From Dyadobacter bucti (GTDB lineage: Bacteria; Bacteroidota; Bacteroidia; Cytophagales; Spirosomataceae), in assembly GCF_005869225.1 (NCBI RefSeq), contig NZ_SWFP01000005.1:620001-684000 (forward strand): 64,000 bases of DNA, written 5' to 3'. The translations under genes were made by a program, and so were the position numbers. Positions within the stretch are counted from its first letter, which is position 1. The number at the start of each line of letters is the position of its first letter. Below are positions 8,966 to 16,431 of the stretch, in pieces. The notes below the pieces were generated by a model. It was not told the origin of the DNA, searched no databases, and saw nothing but the letters and a program-made list of their open reading frames with translations.

Positions 8966-10090
8966 TTATGATTCCCTGAAAGTAGTGATAGTCATGGTTT
9001 GGTTGTGAAGCTCGCACATCGCGTTGCGATTGAAAGGCGCCAGTTCGCCATAGGAATAAAAACCGGTAATCATCGGTCCGCCTAATACTTCAGAAACACA
9101 TTCTACTTCCTCTTCGACCATTTGTTTCAATACCAGCTTTCTTCCCACGCAACTCACCAGGAGCGCAAATTCCGGAACATTTTCAAGATCCTTGTAGGCA
9201 GCGTGGGCTGCTTCCTCCGCTCCGGTTATCAGTCTGTCATTATTGGCTTTCATCAGTCTTACAAAAGAACCCTGAGGGATATCCCCGGCAAAAGTCAGAC
9301 TTTTGTCTTCTTCGTTGATCCCCAGAATAGTTCTTACTACGGGTGCTCGTTCCTCGCTGTCGCGCATACTGAGCGGAAAAAGCAGCCCTGATGCCGGAAG
9401 GTCTTTGGCTTTGTCACCCAAAAACGATTTATAAAGATCCAGTGCAGGCTGGCCGTCAATTTCAAAAAGGATATTGTCAGTAGACTTTGTTACCAGCCGG
9501 TCGAGTCCGAAACTATCCCAGCCTGCCCGGGAGCCAAATCCGATGGATAAAGATTCTCCATAAAAGCCGATAGCTGCCACGCTTTCAGTGGCAATGGTCC
9601 CGTCAGGTTCGACAATCACGGTTCTGGAAAAATGCGATCCGTCACCGGCCAGTCCACCCGTCACCGTCACATCTGCATCCAGGCCGGCGATCATGCCTTT
9701 GACAAGGTCGGTGCCGTTTACGCGCAGACCGTCGGAAACAACAAATACATGCTTGAGGCCCGCTGCGGGAAACTGAGAAACCAGCCGCTTTCCTGCTTCG
9801 ATACTGTCAAAGCCGATGTCGTCCAGAGTGACCCTTGAGCTTTCCAGGGTCGTTTTTTCAAAAAGTACTGCGGTAACAATGATGGTGTTGTCCTTCACCG
9901 ATTCATTTACGATTTCCCCGGCCGTCGAGCAGCCTATAAAAACTGCATGCGGGTATTTCTGCGCCAGATCACTCGTGATACCGCTTTTTTCAAGAAGTTC
10001 TCTGTTACCGAAGACAAACAGGAGTTGGGGAGTAAAGGAAAATTGGCAGGCCGATTTGCTGTCGGAATAAACAAACTGCTCAATATGCAT
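8966..10090 (-). CDS. FIST N/C domain sensory protein (possible NosP-type)
   Basis: A 374-aa soluble protein. The N-terminal half is the FIST_N domain: FIGCSTAGEI near residue 53, VTGGLAGDG near 145, and AAIGFYGESLSIGFGSRAGW. The C-terminal half is FIST_C, with PVVRTILGIN and ending in ITGFYSYGELAPF, a standard FIST_C tail. FIST domains are small-ligand sensors. In Pseudomonas and others, FIST proteins called NosP bind haem and nitric oxide and regulate a co-encoded histidine kinase. Here the protein starts an operon with a PAS kinase, a receiver and a hybrid kinase. Haem binding is an inference from family and context; I cannot identify the ligand residue. Confidence 0.9.
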   Translation of the reverse strand: MHIEQFVYSDSKSACQFSFTPQLLFVFGNRELLEKSGITSDLAQKYPHAVFIGCSTAGEIVNESVKDNTIIVTAVLFEKTTLESSRVTLDDIGFDSIEAGKRLVSQFPAAGLKHVFVVSDGLRVNGTDLVKGMIAGLDADVTVTGGLAGDGSHFSRTVIVEPDGTIATESVAAIGFYGESLSIGFGSRAGWDSFGLDRLVTKSTDNILFEIDGQPALDLYKSFLGDKAKDLPASGLLFPLSMRDSEERAPVVRTILGINEEDKSLTFAGDIPQGSFVRLMKANNDRLITGAEEAAHAAYKDLENVPEFALLVSCVGRKLVLKQMVEEEVECVSEVLGGPMITGFYSYGELAPFNRNAMCELHNQTMTITTFRES

Positions 10091-10192
10091 CTTATTAGTG
10101 TTAGTTTAGGTCTTACTAATTCGATGTACAATTTACATAAAAGTTTTCCCATCACGGAATTAATTTTACAGCGAGCTTCGCATACCGTTTTT

Positions 10193-11539
10193 TCAGGCAA
10201 TGGAGGGGAAAGAAATCCCTTTTATTTTGCGGAAAAGCTCCACTGCATACAGGTCGGTCATGCCGGAAACAAAGTCCAGCACCGTCTGGATTTTCGAGTA
10301 TTCATCGGTTTTTGATGTGATGAATTGTTTGGGAATCAGCTCTACCAGTTTTTTTGAATAATGTGATTGATTGTTCAGATAGGCGGGAATAAACTCTTCC
10401 AGAAGCCCGCCCATTACTTTGTATCCCGCCACTTCAATTTGTACTACCGACGAATAATTGTAAATTTTTTTGATGGATATCTGTTCAATTTCTTTCATAA
10501 CCGACCGGTACGGTTCTTCGATCCTGTCGATCAAACTGTGATTGAACTCTCCGCTAAGTATCGCTTCCTGTTCATTGTAGAATAATTCCGAACATTGGCT
10601 GATCAATATACTGATCGACTTTGCACGCAAAAGGCTGATCTTGGCATCATCGTCCTCGATTTCTTCCAGCCGTCCGGGCATTTTCGGATCGTTGCATAAT
10701 TTAAGTAAAAGGCGCTCTACCTCATGATAGGAGAGGATTTTCAGCCGGTGCGCATCTTCCAGGTCGATGATATTGTAACAAATATCGTCCGCAGCCTCCA
10801 CCAGGTATACCAACGGATGCCTTTTATAGATCAGGGGAGAATCGCCGGCTTTGTTCATACCAAGGTCTTCAGCGATTTTTTGAAAACCCGATTGCTCGGA
10901 CTGGAAGAAGCCGTATTTTTTGGTATAAATTTTTGATTTGTTATGCCCTGCGAGCGATTCACAGGGATATTTCGCAATAGCCGCGAGCGTAGAGTAGGTC
11001 AGCGCGAAACTGCCGTATCCTTTGCCTGCATAAGGATGCGTGAGAATACGGAATGCATTGGCGTTTCCCTCAAAATGTGTGAGATCCGCCCATTGTGCTT
11101 CGGTTACTTTGTCTTTAAAGTCCCGACCCGCATCATCTGTGAAGTAATGGGAAATCGCCGCTTCACCAGAATGACCGAAAGCCGGATTTCCCAGATCATG
11201 GGCGAGGCAGGCAGCTGCTACGATATTCCCTATTTCACTGATCAGGGGCAGACGGTCGTCAACACCGGGTTCATTGCTTTTCAGTTTGTTATAGAAAATT
11301 CTCCCAAGCGACCTTCCGACACTTGCTACTTCCAGGCTGTGCGTGAGCCTGTTATGAACAAAAACACTTCCGGGAAGAGGGAAAACCTGTGTTTTGTTTT
11401 GTAACCTGCGAAAAGGCGACGAAAAGATCAGCCTGTCATAGTCCCTTTGAAATTCAGAACGCGCTTCGGCGGGATCCGAGTTGTATTTTTCTTCGCTTCC
11501 CCACCGCTTTGCCGAAAGTAATTTTTCCCAAACCATCAT
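10193..11539 (-). CDS. dgt: Deoxyguanosinetriphosphate triphosphohydrolase (dGTPase)
   Basis: A 448-aa HD-superfamily enzyme that hydrolyses dGTP, and perhaps other dNTPs, to nucleoside and triphosphate. N-terminal FSSPFRRLQNKTQVFPLP is a strong Dgt signature. Metal-binding HD residues are seen in NRLTHSLEVASVGR and CLAHDLGNPAFGHSGE. VYLVEAADDICYNIIDLED fits the later conserved Asp. A TTG opens the frame seven codons earlier; I use the ATG at 11539, where MMVWEKLL begins. It is a lone leftward gene, with about 100 bp separating it from the FIST operon. It probably tunes dNTP pools; nrdB lies far to the right. Confidence 0.92.
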   Translation of the reverse strand: MMVWEKLLSAKRWGSEEKYNSDPAEARSEFQRDYDRLIFSSPFRRLQNKTQVFPLPGSVFVHNRLTHSLEVASVGRSLGRIFYNKLKSNEPGVDDRLPLISEIGNIVAAACLAHDLGNPAFGHSGEAAISHYFTDDAGRDFKDKVTEAQWADLTHFEGNANAFRILTHPYAGKGYGSFALTYSTLAAIAKYPCESLAGHNKSKIYTKKYGFFQSEQSGFQKIAEDLGMNKAGDSPLIYKRHPLVYLVEAADDICYNIIDLEDAHRLKILSYHEVERLLLKLCNDPKMPGRLEEIEDDDAKISLLRAKSISILISQCSELFYNEQEAILSGEFNHSLIDRIEEPYRSVMKEIEQISIKKIYNYSSVVQIEVAGYKVMGGLLEEFIPAYLNNQSHYSKKLVELIPKQFITSKTDEYSKIQTVLDFVSGMTDLYAVELFRKIKGISFPSIA

Positions 11540-11712
11540 ATCATATTTTGCTGTGGGCAAAACTAATTGCTTTTGACGATAATTCCGGTCAGTAGCTTTG
11601 GACGGAATATTTTTCGATGCAAAAAGTGCCGGGCCTGCGAATGGTAGTTTGCAGTACAGCAGTTCTTTTCATTTTTACCAGATTTAATTTTATTATTTCA
11701 AACCACCTGAAT

Positions 11713-12783
11713 ATGAAAAGGGTACTATATATGTCCGGTATTTGGATGCTGATGTCTCTGCATTGTGCATTTGCAAAAGGATTCGAAGGTAAGCCGCTGC
11801 CGCGAAAAGATGAGAAACTGGTGAAGCAAATGACCGGCGCGGTGGAATCATTTCTCAAAACACTTAGCCCGGAACAAAAAAATGAGGCAGTAGTGCCTTA
11901 CTCGGACCCAAGCCGGTTTGACTGGAACTTTACGCCGAGGGCAAGAAAGGGCCTGCCATTGAAAAACATGGACGCGGCCCAGCGCAAGGCGGCCATGGAG
12001 ATTGTACGCGTGGTTTTGAGTCAGGAAGGATATAGCAAAACCGAGCAGATCATCGATCTGGAGAATGTACTCCGGGTAGTGGAGACCCGCCCTGCAAATG
12101 ATACCTACCGGGACCCGGAGAATTATGCTTTTCAGGTTTTTGGAAATCCGGGTGCCGATCCCTGGGGATGGCGGGTGGAGGGGCACCATCTGTCGCTCCA
12201 TTTTTCGTCTATCAAAGGAAATATCACTTTTACACCGAGTTTTTTTGGCAGTAATCCCGGGAAAGTGCTTGCAGAAGTGCCCCAGAAAGGGAAGAGAATC
12301 CTGAAAGAGGAGCAGGATACTGCTTTCGAATTACTTCAGTCGATGAGCAAAACGCAGCTGGAAAAAGTATGGCTGGCAGAAAAGGCGCCGAACGAGATTT
12401 TTACTTCCAATAGCCGGAAAGCTTCTCTGGACAAAATGGAGGGACTTGCCTTTGGCCACATGAATGTGGAACAAAAAGCGATATTCAAAAGACTGATCAT
12501 GGCTTACCTGCAACGTTACCACGTTACATTAAAAAACCAGCAGTGGGCTGAGCTTGAAAAAAGCGGCCTAGATAAAATCCATTTCGCCTGGATGGGAGAC
12601 CAGACTCCGGTGATCGGCCCAGGGCATGGACATTATTACCGTATCCATGGCCCTGCTTTTCTCATTGAATTTGACAATACTCAAAACGGAGGCAACCACA
12701 TCCATTCCGTAGTACGAGACCTTACCAACGATTTCGGTGAGGATCTTTTGAAATTGCATTACGAGAAAGGGCACGGGAAATGA
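11713..12783 (+). CDS. DUF3500 family exported protein
   Basis: A 356-aa protein with a signal peptide: MKRVLYMSGIWMLMSLHCAFAKG, with cleavage likely after AFA. DUF3500 features are clear: DPWGWRVEGHHLSLHF in the middle, WMGDQTP, GHGHYYRIHGP, and near the end GNHIHSVVRDLTNDFG. The repeated His and Asp motifs suggest a metal site, but no function is established for the family. I chose the ATG at 11713 because the 32 codons before it would bury the signal peptide. The gene is divergent from dgt and has no obvious partners. Confidence 0.85.
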   Translation: MKRVLYMSGIWMLMSLHCAFAKGFEGKPLPRKDEKLVKQMTGAVESFLKTLSPEQKNEAVVPYSDPSRFDWNFTPRARKGLPLKNMDAAQRKAAMEIVRVVLSQEGYSKTEQIIDLENVLRVVETRPANDTYRDPENYAFQVFGNPGADPWGWRVEGHHLSLHFSSIKGNITFTPSFFGSNPGKVLAEVPQKGKRILKEEQDTAFELLQSMSKTQLEKVWLAEKAPNEIFTSNSRKASLDKMEGLAFGHMNVEQKAIFKRLIMAYLQRYHVTLKNQQWAELEKSGLDKIHFAWMGDQTPVIGPGHGHYYRIHGPAFLIEFDNTQNGGNHIHSVVRDLTNDFGEDLLKLHYEKGHGK

Positions 12784-12791
12784 GAATTGCG

Positions 12792-12799
12792 TATTTTTG
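12792..12799 (+). promoter_or_regulatory. Candidate -7 promoter box (TATTTTTG)
   Basis: This matches TAnnTTTG 21 bp upstream of the antitoxin ATG. No convincing -33 TTTG is seen. It would give the toxin-antitoxin pair its own promoter with a short leader. Confidence 0.4.
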
Positions 12800-12820
12800 A
12801 GTAAATAAAAATATCAGGAT

Positions 12821-13057
12821 ATGTCGAACATTGAGTTGAAGGAACGCTTGATCGGAAAAATCCGGGAAACGGACAATGATGATATTCTCGAAGAAGTGTA
12901 TCGTTTGCTGGGTTTAGAGCAAGAGATTGTGGAACCTTTTAAATTGAGTAATGATCAAAAAGCGGCTGTTTCGGAGGCCAGACAGCAGATCAAGGATGGT
13001 GAATTCCTGACTGATGAAGATGCTGACAATGATATTGACGAATGGCTAAACAAGTAA
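12821..13057 (+). CDS. Antitoxin of a ParE/RelE-type toxin-antitoxin pair
   Basis: A 78-aa acidic, helical protein. The first 30 residues (MSNIELKERLIGKIRETDND) resemble the N-terminus of many short Bacteroidota addiction-module proteins. The C-terminal part, AAVSEARQQIKDGEFLTDEDADNDIDEWLNK, is the usual toxin-wrapping tail with an acidic end. No clear DNA-binding helix-turn-helix or ribbon-helix-helix is visible. The 3' end overlaps the toxin gene by 16 bp, the normal arrangement for such pairs. It is expected to neutralise the downstream ParE-like protein. Confidence 0.8.
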   Translation: MSNIELKERLIGKIRETDNDDILEEVYRLLGLEQEIVEPFKLSNDQKAAVSEARQQIKDGEFLTDEDADNDIDEWLNK

Positions 13058-13341
13058 TATGGTCACTGAGGTCTCAGAACGACAGAAAATATATTTTTGG
13101 CTATTGGAATAAACGAAACAAATCAAATACTTACAGCAAAAAGCTTAATTTACTCTTCAAAGAAGCTGTAAGGTTAATAGCAGCATTTCCAAAAATTGGC
13201 AAGATGACCGACGTGGAAAATGTCAGGATTAAGATTGTGCGCAATTATTTCATTATTTATGAAGAAACCGAAACGCATATCCACATCCTGGCTATCTGGA
13301 GTAGTCATCAGGATCCGGAACATCTGGGTTGGGAATTTTAA
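13042..13341 (+). CDS. ParE/RelE superfamily toxin
   Basis: A 99-aa basic protein. VIWSLRSQNDRKYIFGYWNKRNKS matches the first strand and helix of ParE-type toxins (usual form: W....A..DL..I..YW...), and VRIKIVRNYFIIYEETETHIHILAIWSSHQDPE matches their strands and tail. Relatives act on gyrase (ParE) or on ribosome-bound mRNA (RelE); the sequence cannot separate the two. It overlaps its antitoxin gene by 16 bp. No disruption is visible, so the module looks intact. Confidence 0.85.
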   Translation: MAKQVIWSLRSQNDRKYIFGYWNKRNKSNTYSKKLNLLFKEAVRLIAAFPKIGKMTDVENVRIKIVRNYFIIYEETETHIHILAIWSSHQDPEHLGWEF

Positions 13342-13358
13342 TACTGTTTTGATTAAAT

Positions 13359-13961
13359 ATGACTCCCCACCGCTACTTTATCATTAATAAACCCACAAAC
13401 ATGGTTTCACAATTTGTGAGTCCGGACGATGTTGGTTTGCTCGGTGACCTTGATTTTGATTTTCCGGAAGGGATTCATGCCGTCGGACGTCTTGATAATC
13501 AATCCGAAGGCCTGCTGATCCTGACTACGAATAAAAAAGTTACCAATCTGCTCTTTCAGGGAGAGGTTCCCCACAAACGTACTTACTGGGTCAACGTCGG
13601 GCATTATGTCAGCATCGAAACTTTAAACCTTTTGCGGAATGGTATAGGGATCAAGGTTAAAGGAGGCGTGGAATATATCACGTCGCCTTGCGAAGTGGAG
13701 ATCATTGAGAGGCCAAAAGTGTTGGCGAAACATCCGAGTGAGGCGCGCGAGGGCGTTCCCAATACCTGGCTGATGATCACGCTGACGGAAGGGAAATTTC
13801 ACCAGGTCAGGAAAATGGTCCGAACTGCGGGGCATCGATGCAAACGGTTGATCAGGAAAAGCATAGAAGACCTGGAACTGGGCGACCTGACGCCAGGCGG
13901 CGTGAAAGAGATCGAAGAAAGAGAATTTTTTGGTTTGCTTAAAATCAGTAACTGGAACTGA
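13359..13961 (+). CDS. RluE-like 23S rRNA pseudouridine synthase (RsuA family)
   Basis: A 200-aa protein. The start NKPTNMVSQF is typical of the RsuA/RluE family. The catalytic motif is AVGRLDNQSEGLLILT, with the nucleophilic Asp in GRLD at about residue 46. GKFHQVRKMVRTAGHRCKRLIR is the conserved C-terminal RNA-binding motif. There is no N-terminal S4 domain, which fits the RluE subgroup modifying 23S rRNA; the exact target base is an inference. It starts 17 bp after the toxin gene, so some read-through transcription from the toxin-antitoxin promoter is possible. Confidence 0.88.
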   Translation: MTPHRYFIINKPTNMVSQFVSPDDVGLLGDLDFDFPEGIHAVGRLDNQSEGLLILTTNKKVTNLLFQGEVPHKRTYWVNVGHYVSIETLNLLRNGIGIKVKGGVEYITSPCEVEIIERPKVLAKHPSEAREGVPNTWLMITLTEGKFHQVRKMVRTAGHRCKRLIRKSIEDLELGDLTPGGVKEIEEREFFGLLKISNWN

Positions 13962-14099
13962 TCAGCAGGCTTTTCATCAGCTTTTTACCGGCGATCTCGG
14001 TATCAATACCGCTTATCAAAATTGACGTCGGCTATCAGCCGGGCGATTTAAATTGACCAGTGATTTTAAATGTTTCTGCACCTTAAATCCTGAAAAAAC

Positions 14100-14468
14100 A
14101 TGAACTTGATCGGCAATATTATCTGGCTTGTATTTGGCGGGTTTATCGTTTTCCTCGAATATATGATCTCCGGACTGGTACTTTGTGCGACCGTTATCGG
14201 GATACCGTTCGGGTTGCAATGTTTCAAAATCGGGATACTTACATTATTCCCTTTCGGGCGGGATGTAAGGGAAGTACCCGGCAACACCGGTTGCCTTTCC
14301 ACCATCTTCAATATTATCTGGATTTTTATGGGCGGGATCTGGATCGCGCTCACACACCTGGTTTTTGGAATAATTCTTGCCATTACCATCATCGGATTGC
14401 CTTTTGCCAAACAACATTTCAAGCTGATGAGCCTGTCGTTTACGCCGTTTGGAAAGGAAGTGGTCTAG
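14100..14468 (+). CDS. YccF domain inner-membrane protein
   Basis: A 122-aa protein of two similar halves, each a hydrophobic YccF unit: GNIIWLVFGGFIVFLEYM...GIPFGLQCFKIGILTLFPFG in the first and FNIIWIFMGGIWIALTHL...GLPFAKQHFKLMSLSFTPFG in the second. Four membrane segments are predicted. The function of YccF proteins is unknown. It precedes the quinone oxidoreductase gene by 27 bp on the same strand. Confidence 0.88.
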   Translation: MNLIGNIIWLVFGGFIVFLEYMISGLVLCATVIGIPFGLQCFKIGILTLFPFGRDVREVPGNTGCLSTIFNIIWIFMGGIWIALTHLVFGIILAITIIGLPFAKQHFKLMSLSFTPFGKEVV

Positions 14469-14495
14469 GTTTGTTTCAACAGAAAAATATCCCGA

Positions 14496-15485
14496 ATGAA
14501 AGCAGTTGTTATTACAGAGGCGGGATCTCCGGCAGTATTGCAGATCCGTGACAGGCCAGTTCCTGTGCCCGCTGAAAATGAGGTTTTGATTAAAGTATTC
14601 GCTGCCGGTATAAACCGCCCCGACATTTTACAGCGAAAAGGCGCATATCCGCCTCCTCCGGGAGCCTCCCCGGATATTCCCGGACTGGAAGTTGCAGGTA
14701 TCATTGAGGCATGCGGTGAAAAAGTTGAGAATCTGAAAAATGGTGACCGCGTTTGTGCGCTGCTGACCGGAGGCGGGTATGCGGAGTATGCGGTGGCGTA
14801 CGCTGGTAATTGTTTGCCGGTTCCCGCGGGGTTCGATTTTGTACAAGCCGCTTCTTTGCCCGAAACCGTTTTCACGGTCTGGCATAATGTGTTCCAGAGA
14901 GGTAACCTGCAAGCCGGGGAGCATTTTCTGGTTCATGGAGGTACCAGCGGCATTGGAATCACCGCTATCCAGCTTGCGAAGGCCTTTGGTGCAAAAGTAT
15001 TTGCCACGGCCGGGTCGGATGAAAAATGTGAAGCCTGCCTCTCACTGGGAGCGGATCTTTGTATCAATTACAAAAAAGATGATTTTGAAGAAGCTCTCAA
15101 AAGTACCGGGATAGATGTGATCCTGGATATGGTAGGCGGCGATTATATTCCCAAGAATATCAGGCTTCTGCGGAATGATGGCAGGCTTGTTTTTATCAAT
15201 ACCATGAAAGGAGGTAAAGTTAATTCCACCAACGATACTGTCGATTTTAGCCTGATCATGAAACGACGTTTGCAAATTACCGGCAGCACATTGCGGAATC
15301 GCGACCCTGAGTTCAAAGCTGCTTTGGCCACAGAAATAGAACAGAAAGTATGGCCGGTGCTGCAAGCCGGCCGTTTCAAACCTGTGATTTTTCGCCAGTT
15401 CGATCTCTCTGAAGCTGCACAAGCCCACGAATTAATGGAAAGCAGCACGCACATCGGGAAGATTGTGCTGACGAATAAATGGTAA
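14496..15485 (+). CDS. NAD(P)H-quinone oxidoreductase, PIG3/zeta-crystallin type
   Basis: A 329-aa member of the medium-chain dehydrogenase/reductase superfamily. The N-terminal GroES-like domain has RPDILQRKGAYPPPPGASPDIPGLEVAG, the hallmark of the PIG3 subgroup. The Rossmann domain has LVHGGTSGIGITAIQLAKAFGA for NADPH binding. Catalytic zinc ligands are absent, as expected for quinone reductases. It would reduce quinones by one electron, probably in oxidative-stress defence. It is the last gene of a short rightward run and ends 19 bp from the convergent hydrolase gene. Confidence 0.9.
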   Translation: MKAVVITEAGSPAVLQIRDRPVPVPAENEVLIKVFAAGINRPDILQRKGAYPPPPGASPDIPGLEVAGIIEACGEKVENLKNGDRVCALLTGGGYAEYAVAYAGNCLPVPAGFDFVQAASLPETVFTVWHNVFQRGNLQAGEHFLVHGGTSGIGITAIQLAKAFGAKVFATAGSDEKCEACLSLGADLCINYKKDDFEEALKSTGIDVILDMVGGDYIPKNIRLLRNDGRLVFINTMKGGKVNSTNDTVDFSLIMKRRLQITGSTLRNRDPEFKAALATEIEQKVWPVLQAGRFKPVIFRQFDLSEAAQAHELMESSTHIGKIVLTNKW

Positions 15486-15503
15486 AATACCTTTTGAAAG
15501 CTT

Positions 15504-16160
15504 TCAATGCATTTCGTCCCCAAGTTTCTTGTTAAGCAGACCGGACATCTGCTCGGCCTGCGCATACACCATCAGGTGCCCGGCACCTTCAATCCGCACA
15601 TCCGGATTCACGAGATTAATGGGAATCAGTTTGTCGGCTGTACCATGAATATGAAACAGATTGGCCGCCTTTTCCTTGCGGTCCCAACGGCTCATTTGTA
15701 CCAGAGCCCATTTTAGAAATTTGCTGTCGGTGTCATGCAGGATCTGTTTAAGCAAAGATTGTAATTCGGGAGTGTCGGCACCGAAAAATTTATAAGATAA
15801 CGAATTGGCCGATTTTAAAATCGGGGCTGCCAGCGGACTTAGCAACAGGAATTTTATAAGGGCATGGTTTAATTTCGAAACCGGCAGTCCGGTGGGCGTA
15901 CTTGAAATCAATATGATTTGTTCAGGATGAATAATATTCGAAAGTTCGGACGCGATAATACCCCCGAAAGACAGCCCCACGAGCTGGAACGGCTGAGTCG
16001 TATCTATTTTAGCGGCCAGGCGAGCGGCATAGTTTGATAAAGTTTCCTTTTTTGAAGGTTTGATCCAGTCGATATGGTGGACAGAAAAACGATCGTCCAG
16101 CCTGATTTTACTAAAAACCCTTTTGTCTGCTCCCAATCCACTGAGAAAGTAAATATTCAT
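15504..16160 (-). CDS. Alpha/beta-hydrolase, cytoplasmic
   Basis: A 218-aa protein. The start MNIYFLSGLGADKRVF is conserved in a group of small Bacteroidota hydrolases. The nucleophile elbow is LVGLSFGG (Ser near residue 72), and the late histidine is in IEGAGHLMV. An open frame runs 69 codons upstream, but that stretch has poor composition and no family similarity, so I placed the start at the ATG at 16160. The substrate is unknown. It stands alone between the quinone reductase and TonB-receptor genes. Confidence 0.82.
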   Translation of the reverse strand: MNIYFLSGLGADKRVFSKIRLDDRFSVHHIDWIKPSKKETLSNYAARLAAKIDTTQPFQLVGLSFGGIIASELSNIIHPEQIILISSTPTGLPVSKLNHALIKFLLLSPLAAPILKSANSLSYKFFGADTPELQSLLKQILHDTDSKFLKWALVQMSRWDRKEKAANLFHIHGTADKLIPINLVNPDVRIEGAGHLMVYAQAEQMSGLLNKKLGDEMH

Positions 16161-16367
16161 TTTAGATTCTGTTTTTCTCCTATCTGTAATCTGATATTGA
16201 GACGCAGATTGTGCCCGGAAGTTTCTTGAGTCTGTTAAAAAATTCTGGAAAGTGGTGCGATTATAAATTTCAATTTGAGTTGTCAGTCTCTGGCTACGGC
16301 AATTATTGCTCAAAAAAATAAGAGATAAAAATCCACATTTTATCCAAACCGTATTACAGTAAAGCAT

Positions 16368-16404
16368 GTTCGTATATTTCGGACTGACTCCGAAATATAC
16401 GAAC
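16368..16404. repeat. Perfect 16-bp inverted repeat with 5-nt loop
   Basis: Arms 16368-16383 and 16389-16404 are exact reverse complements around CTGAC. The hairpin follows the TonB-receptor gene (leftward, ending at 16432), so it may end that transcript. It lacks the long T tract of a classic intrinsic terminator. The remaining 16161-16367 stretch holds nothing I recognise. Confidence 0.6.
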
Positions 16405-16431
16405 CTTTGTAAAAGAAAGATCGGTGTAGTA

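Noticed and set aside
9947-10315. 122-aa plus-strand frame across the FIST-dgt gap
   Set aside because: It overlaps the well-supported FIST and dGTPase genes on the other strand and lacks any motif.
14016-14422. Minus-strand frames opposite the YccF gene
   Set aside because: They are shadows of the hydrophobic YccF coding sequence on the plus strand.
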